Under the pieces are notes generated by a model. The model worked only from the letters and a program-made list of their open reading frames with translations. It searched no databases and was not told the DNA's origin. Shown in pieces: positions 59,851 to 64,000 of a DNA stretch of 64,000 nucleotides. Numbering within the stretch: the stretch's first letter is position 1; each line of letters opens with the position of its first letter. The DNA comes from Pedobacter sp. PACM 27299 (lineage in GTDB: Bacteria > Bacteroidota > Bacteroidia > Sphingobacteriales > Sphingobacteriaceae). Position numbers and translations under genes: made by a program. The DNA lies in assembly GCF_001412655.1 (NCBI RefSeq), contig NZ_CP012996.1, positions 248,001 through 312,000 of the forward strand. The letters run 5' to 3'.

Positions 59851-62715
59851 TTATTTTTGTGGAACCAGTACGAAACGCAGGTAATTATTTTCGTTCAGGT
59901 ATTTGTTTGCTGCAGCTTTTGTGCTTTCTACAGTTACCTTTTCTAATAATTTAGGTTGCTGGAATACCATATCCATTGGTTCTCCATTTTTAATACTGCT
60001 GCTCAGGTAACCTAACCAGAAACCATTGTCTCTAAGGCTGAGTTCTGTCTGACGTTGTTCTTCAGATTTGAATTTCGTCAGGTCATCCACCGATGCACCA
60101 CTCTGTTTGATCTTGTTGACCTCATCTAAGGCCGCTGCAATCAACTTTTCTACATTGGCTGGAGCACAGCTAAATGAAATCGTGAAATAATAGTGCGGAT
60201 TCGGCTCTTTGTTGATGCTAAGGCTTACATTCGGACTGTATACGCCACTTTCTTTCTCTCTCAGACGTTCCAGGATTTTGATTTTCAAGGCTTCGTTTAA
60301 GGCATCCAGCTGTACGTTGTTTTCTTGTGAAAAGTCGTAATCTCCATGCAGGTACAATTGTACCGCTGCTTTATCTTCCAAACCTTTGTAAACAGTTTTG
60401 CTGATCTTTCCTACCGGAGCTTTCACACCATTGTCTGCGAAGTTTTGTTTTTTGCCTGCTGAAGGCAAGCTGGCGATATAAGTTTCGATTAAAGGTTTAA
60501 TTGCATCCACATTAAATGCACCAACGATCACAAAAGTCTGCTCTCCAAGGTCTGCAAAGCGGTCTTTATAGAATTCAAAGGCCTTATCCAGTGAAATTTT
60601 ATCCAGATCCGATAAGTTCATTGGCATACCTCGTTCATGGTAAGAAGCCATCACTGCCTGTACCGTATCCGCAAATACGCTGCTGGGACTTGCATTTTTA
60701 TTGGCTAAAATGACTTTATAATCACTCATGTTTTTATTGAAAATCTCTACATCTTTTCTTGGTTTGGTCGCGTATGCGTATACCAATTGGAAAGCTGTTT
60801 CCAGATCTTTTGGAGAAGCACTTCCACTGAAACCCTGGTAGAGGTCGCTCACATAAGCGCCTGCATTCGCTGTATTCCCTGCAAGCAGTTTATTCAGGTT
60901 CGAAGGGTTAAATTCTCCAACACCACTTTCAGGAATCAGGCTTACGAGTTCAGCAGAGCGGAAATCCGAATTGCTGGCCAGAGAAGTTCCTCCTTTAGAG
61001 AAGGAGCTGAAAATAATCTGATCATTTTTGAAATCCGTAGGCTTCAATAATACCTTAATACCGTTGCTTAGCGTTAATTCTGTGGCGCCTACGGCATCAA
61101 TTTTCTTTTCTGAAACAATCTTTCCAGCTGCAGGCTTTTTGTCCAGGAGCGGCTTGTTGATGGTGTTGTCTACATAAGGAGTGATGCCATTGCCTGCATT
61201 TTTTAAGGTAGCCAATAATTGTGCTTCAGTAGGTAAACTGGCTTTTTCTTTTTCTGGTGCCATCACCAGGATAATTTGATTATCCTTTGTAATCAGGGTT
61301 TTTGCCAGTGCATTGAGATCAGCAAGGCTGATTTCTTCCAGCGTCTTTTTAGTCAGGTTATAGCTATATTCTGTGGAAGCAATACTACTTCCTTCCAGAA
61401 AATTATTCAGGTATTTTTGAACAAAGCTGGAAGAAGGAGTTTTATCCTTTTCTTTCATGCGTTTTTCATTGGCAGCGGTAATGTTCTTTTTAGCGATCTC
61501 TATTTCTGACGGTAGAAAACCGAATTTGTTTACACGTTCATTTTCAGCTAAGCCAGCAGTAATGGCTTTTTCTAAAGTGGCTCCGGAATTGGAAACAACT
61601 ACCGTTTGAAAGGCATTGATGTTGGGTACCAAACCTCCCTGGAAAGGGCCATAACTAGACTGTGCCACTAAAAATGGTGCATTTCCTTTTTGAAGGATCT
61701 CTTGTAAACGTGCGCCTAACATGCTATTGATCATCGAGTACATCAGGCTCTTCTTTAAATCTGCGGTAGTTTTAACGACTCCGCCACGGTGTTTATACAT
61801 CACCTGCGCCACATTGTAAGGCTGTTCAGGGTCTGTGATGATCTTGACTAAGGGTTCCTTATTATCAGGAAGATCGTAGGTTAAACGTGGTCTCGGATTG
61901 GCAGGATTGGCCAGGTCAGAAAAGTTTTGTTTGATCAGCTGTTCTACTTCATTCACCTCAAAATCACCTACAGCAATCACTGCCTGTAAATTTGGTCGAT
62001 ACCAATCCTTATAAAAATTGCGGATTTTATCGTGTGTAAAGTTTTGCAGCAAGTCAATTTTACCAATTGGTATGCGATTTTCATAACGTGAACCTTTCAA
62101 AATTAAAGGCAGCATTTGCTTTTGCATCCTTTCCTGCGCATTTTTTCCACGCTGACGATCTTCTTCAATGATTACACCACGTTCTTTATCGATTTCTTCG
62201 CCATCCATGCTGATTTTTCCTGCCCAGTTGGCGAGGATTTTAAATCCTGACTTGAATACTGCAGCACTATCGGTAGGGATAGGCAGTTGATATACGGTTT
62301 GATTGAAACTGGTATAAGCATTTAAGTCGGCGCCAAAGCGAACGCCTGCTTTTTGCAGGTAATCAATCATTTCATTTTTTGGGAAATCTTTAGAACCATT
62401 AAAAGCCATGTGCTCTGTAAAATGGGCGAGGCCACGCTGGTCATCGTTCTCCATTAAGGAGCCTATGCTGGTGGCTAAATACAGCTCTGCCCTGTTTTTA
62501 GGCTCTGTATTTTTTCTGATGTAATAAGTGAGTCCGTTTGAAAGTTTTCCTATTTTAACATTTGGATCATTCGGGATGAGCTGTCCATCCGTTTTTTTTG
62601 CAGGGCTTGTAGTACCGGTTTTCGCAGCACCGGTTTTTTTTTGGGCATATCCGGGGCTATAAACAGTCAATTGTGCGACCAGTCCTATCGCAAGAATATA
62701 AATATTTTTCTTCAT
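59851..62715 (-). CDS. M16-family (pitrilysin) zinc peptidase
   Basis: A 954-residue exported peptidase (signal to residue 24, ending PGYAQ). The inverted zinc motif LAHFTEHMAF gives His98, Glu101 and His102; the distal Glu is in the IDKERGVIIEEDRQRG segment about 75 residues later. Two M16 halves are present (N half to about 470, inactive C half from about 545, with TVYKGLEDKAAVQLYL in the second). Such enzymes degrade peptides in the periplasm. It is a single gene with a normal length. Confidence 0.93.
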   Translation of the reverse strand: MKKNIYILAIGLVAQLTVYSPGYAQKKTGAAKTGTTSPAKKTDGQLIPNDPNVKIGKLSNGLTYYIRKNTEPKNRAELYLATSIGSLMENDDQRGLAHFTEHMAFNGSKDFPKNEMIDYLQKAGVRFGADLNAYTSFNQTVYQLPIPTDSAAVFKSGFKILANWAGKISMDGEEIDKERGVIIEEDRQRGKNAQERMQKQMLPLILKGSRYENRIPIGKIDLLQNFTHDKIRNFYKDWYRPNLQAVIAVGDFEVNEVEQLIKQNFSDLANPANPRPRLTYDLPDNKEPLVKIITDPEQPYNVAQVMYKHRGGVVKTTADLKKSLMYSMINSMLGARLQEILQKGNAPFLVAQSSYGPFQGGLVPNINAFQTVVVSNSGATLEKAITAGLAENERVNKFGFLPSEIEIAKKNITAANEKRMKEKDKTPSSSFVQKYLNNFLEGSSIASTEYSYNLTKKTLEEISLADLNALAKTLITKDNQIILVMAPEKEKASLPTEAQLLATLKNAGNGITPYVDNTINKPLLDKKPAAGKIVSEKKIDAVGATELTLSNGIKVLLKPTDFKNDQIIFSSFSKGGTSLASNSDFRSAELVSLIPESGVGEFNPSNLNKLLAGNTANAGAYVSDLYQGFSGSASPKDLETAFQLVYAYATKPRKDVEIFNKNMSDYKVILANKNASPSSVFADTVQAVMASYHERGMPMNLSDLDKISLDKAFEFYKDRFADLGEQTFVIVGAFNVDAIKPLIETYIASLPSAGKKQNFADNGVKAPVGKISKTVYKGLEDKAAVQLYLHGDYDFSQENNVQLDALNEALKIKILERLREKESGVYSPNVSLSINKEPNPHYYFTISFSCAPANVEKLIAAALDEVNKIKQSGASVDDLTKFKSEEQRQTELSLRDNGFWLGYLSSSIKNGEPMDMVFQQPKLLEKVTVESTKAAANKYLNENNYLRFVLVPQK

Positions 62716-62811
62716 GTAGTTTGGTAATAAGTTGGACTAAATTATAGTTTTATCATGAGTATTCATGAGCTATCGGCAAAGATTTTCTGTTCAGAATAAA
62801 ATGGCGTACAT

Positions 62812-62845
62812 AAAAAAACCGCTAAGCTTCAGGAGCTTAGCGGTT
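62812..62845 (-). terminator. Terminator of the NagB-PIG-L gene
   Basis: On the minus strand, AACCGCTAAGCT (62845-62834) pairs perfectly with AGCTTAGCGGTT (62828-62817), followed by a T run (62818-62812). Confidence 0.85.
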
Positions 62846-62871
62846 GTAAAATATTTAAGTATTAAATACGA

Positions 62872-64000
62872 TTAAAAATGGTATCGCACAAAGGCTTCCA
62901 TTGCTTCATATTCAGCTAATCCAAGGTGGTCATAAGCTTCTGCAGTTTCTCTGTTTCTGTCTTCAGCTCTTACCCAGAATTCTCTCGAATCATCACCAGG
63001 GAATACTGCGCGGTCTTTTTGCGACTGGTGTTTGAAAATAGCAAATTTCTTTTTCTCTACTTCTTGCGGGCTCAATGGTACGGCCATTTCGATCTCATAA
63101 GTATCAAACTCTAACCAGGCACCACGGTATAACCATAACCAGCAGTCTTTAACCCAGCTTTCAGTTTTCGCTAGTCTTTGTAATGCTGATAAAATGATAT
63201 TGAAACATACGATGTGTGTACCATGTGGATCTTCAAAATCTCCAGCTGCAAATACCTGCTCTGGTTTGATTTTTTGTAAAAGTTCCATTGTCAGTTCGAT
63301 GTCTCTCTCTGTTACCGGATTCTTTTTAGTTTTTCCACTTTCGTAGAAAGGAAGGGCCATGAAATGGATATGGTCGTCTTCCAAACCGCAGAATCTGGCA
63401 CCAGCAATCGCTTCTCCTTTTCTGATCAATCCTTTAACCGTTTGTAATTCCGGAGTATCTACCTGATTTGGTTGTTTAGTCTCGATGAAGCTGCGGATAT
63501 TTTGGTAAATACCTTTCATTTCATCCTGAGCCATGCCCATTTTTTCTGAGAAATCGATGTTGAATTCTAGGAAACGCAGTGCATCATCATCCCAAACTGC
63601 AGTATTGCCTGAGGTTTGGTAAGCCACATGTACATCATGTTTCTGGTCTACTAAGCGGATAAAAGTACCACCCATAGAGATCACATCATCATCAGGATGT
63701 GGAGAGAAAATTACCACACGTTTGTTAGCTGGTTCCGCGCGCTCTGGTCTTTGAGAATCATCTGCGTTTGGTTTACCACCTGGCCATCCAGTGATGGTGT
63801 GTTGTAATTTATTGAAAATGTGGATATTAATGTTGTATACCGGACCTTGTTCCACTGCAAGCTGAGCCATACCGTGGTTATTATAGTCATCTTCAGTCAG
63901 TTTCAAAATTGGCTTACTTAAAGTATTTGCCAGCCAGATTACTGCTTTTCTGGTCATTACTTCATCCCAGATGCAGTCTTTTACCAACCAAGGTGTATCA
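62872..64000 (-). CDS. nagB: Glucosamine-6-phosphate deaminase/PIG-L fusion, partial
   Basis: At least 376 residues, open at the window end. The start of the protein lies outside; reading continues upstream of 63987 (DTPWLVKDCIW). Residues to about 95 are the C-terminal end of a NagB domain (ITGWPGGKPN); the rest is a PIG-L/LmbE deacetylase-like domain with the zinc motif FSPHPDDDVISMGG and, further on, the His-containing DPHGTHIVCFNI. NagB with this C-terminal domain is a known Bacteroidota arrangement, about 640 residues. It converts glucosamine-6-phosphate to fructose-6-phosphate; the PIG-L part may deacetylate. The NagB active site is not in the window. Confidence 0.88.
   Translation of the reverse strand, partial: DTPWLVKDCIWDEVMTRKAVIWLANTLSKPILKLTEDDYNNHGMAQLAVEQGPVYNINIHIFNKLQHTITGWPGGKPNADDSQRPERAEPANKRVVIFSPHPDDDVISMGGTFIRLVDQKHDVHVAYQTSGNTAVWDDDALRFLEFNIDFSEKMGMAQDEMKGIYQNIRSFIETKQPNQVDTPELQTVKGLIRKGEAIAGARFCGLEDDHIHFMALPFYESGKTKKNPVTERDIELTMELLQKIKPEQVFAAGDFEDPHGTHIVCFNIILSALQRLAKTESWVKDCWLWLYRGAWLEFDTYEIEMAVPLSPQEVEKKKFAIFKHQSQKDRAVFPGDDSREFWVRAEDRNRETAEAYDHLGLAEYEAMEAFVRYHF

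Noticed and set aside
1-64000. CRISPR arrays, insertion sequences, prophage or rRNA genes
   Set aside because: I found no evenly spaced repeats, transposase or integrase motifs, phage structural genes or 16S/23S sequence on either strand.

Overview
The window is a chromosomal segment from a Bacteroidota bacterium, most likely of the Sphingobacteriaceae (Pedobacter-like). The evidence is gene content and signals: a gliding-motility lipoprotein GldD, an IPExxxVDY-family protein between acpP-fabF and pyk, a NagB-PIG-L fusion, the futalosine menaquinone genes mqnB/mqnD, many secreted proteins, few Shine-Dalgarno sites, and repeated promoter-like pairs TTTG-N19/20-TAnnTTTG typical of the phylum. 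I see no prophage, insertion sequence, CRISPR array or rRNA operon. Most of the window is housekeeping core.

Layout. 1-3.3 kb: fatty-acid synthesis (fabF, cut by the window start, and acpP) on the minus strand, divergent from an IPExxxVDY gene and pyruvate kinase. 3.4-3.7 kb: tRNA-Ser(GGA), a terminator and a palindromic element. 3.7-12.7 kb: envelope and secreted proteins (ConA-like protein, TlpA-type thioredoxins, aquaglyceroporin, two paralogous beta-barrel proteins, GH3 NagZ-like enzyme) with an SRPBCC protein and a 2OG-Fe(II) oxygenase. 12.9-19.1 kb: an addA-addB type recombination nuclease pair. 19.1-23.5 kb: VOC protein, pdhB, tex and an Lrp/AsnC regulator. 23.6-24.1 kb: two tandem, odd tRNA-like RNAs. 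24.2-28.2 kb: two overlapping secreted amidohydrolase-family genes. 29.0-33.7 kb: a trp attenuator (leader peptide with two Trp codons plus terminator) and trpE-trpG-trpC, then hflX and rbfA. 33.7-43.5 kb: M23 peptidase, TonB-like protein, a lipid kinase facing an App1-type phosphatase, YccF protein, aat, a SNF2 helicase gene broken by a -1 frameshift in an A6 run, a GIN-domain protein and an ALDH7-type dehydrogenase. 43.8-49.7 kb: TPR protein and a tight run comA-like, aroE, gldD, MBL hydrolase, LolC/E-like permease, lipoprotein. 49.7-57.0 kb: mqnD and mqnB (minus), then a pterin synthase, folE, fabD and a giant NtrY-like histidine kinase. 57.0-64.0 kb: coiled-coil membrane protein, GHL10-type hydrolase, M16 peptidase, and a NagB-PIG-L protein running off the end.

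The most unusual item is the tandem tRNA-like pair (23689-23799 and 23898-24040). Both have full acceptor, D, anticodon and T arms and an encoded CCA. They share an identical anticodon arm with a U-U mismatch and an apparent GUC anticodon, have a Leu-like D arm, and carry oversized variable arms (39 and 71 nt). The GGAG/CTCC helix at the base of the arm covaries to GGGG/CCCC between the copies. Together with a strong promoter upstream this looks like a maintained RNA family rather than decayed tRNAs. Next in interest are the trp attenuator on a trp operon that lacks trpD/F/B/A, the frameshifted helicase, and a PTPS with the C-x5-HGH signature of the biopterin branch rather than of QueD.
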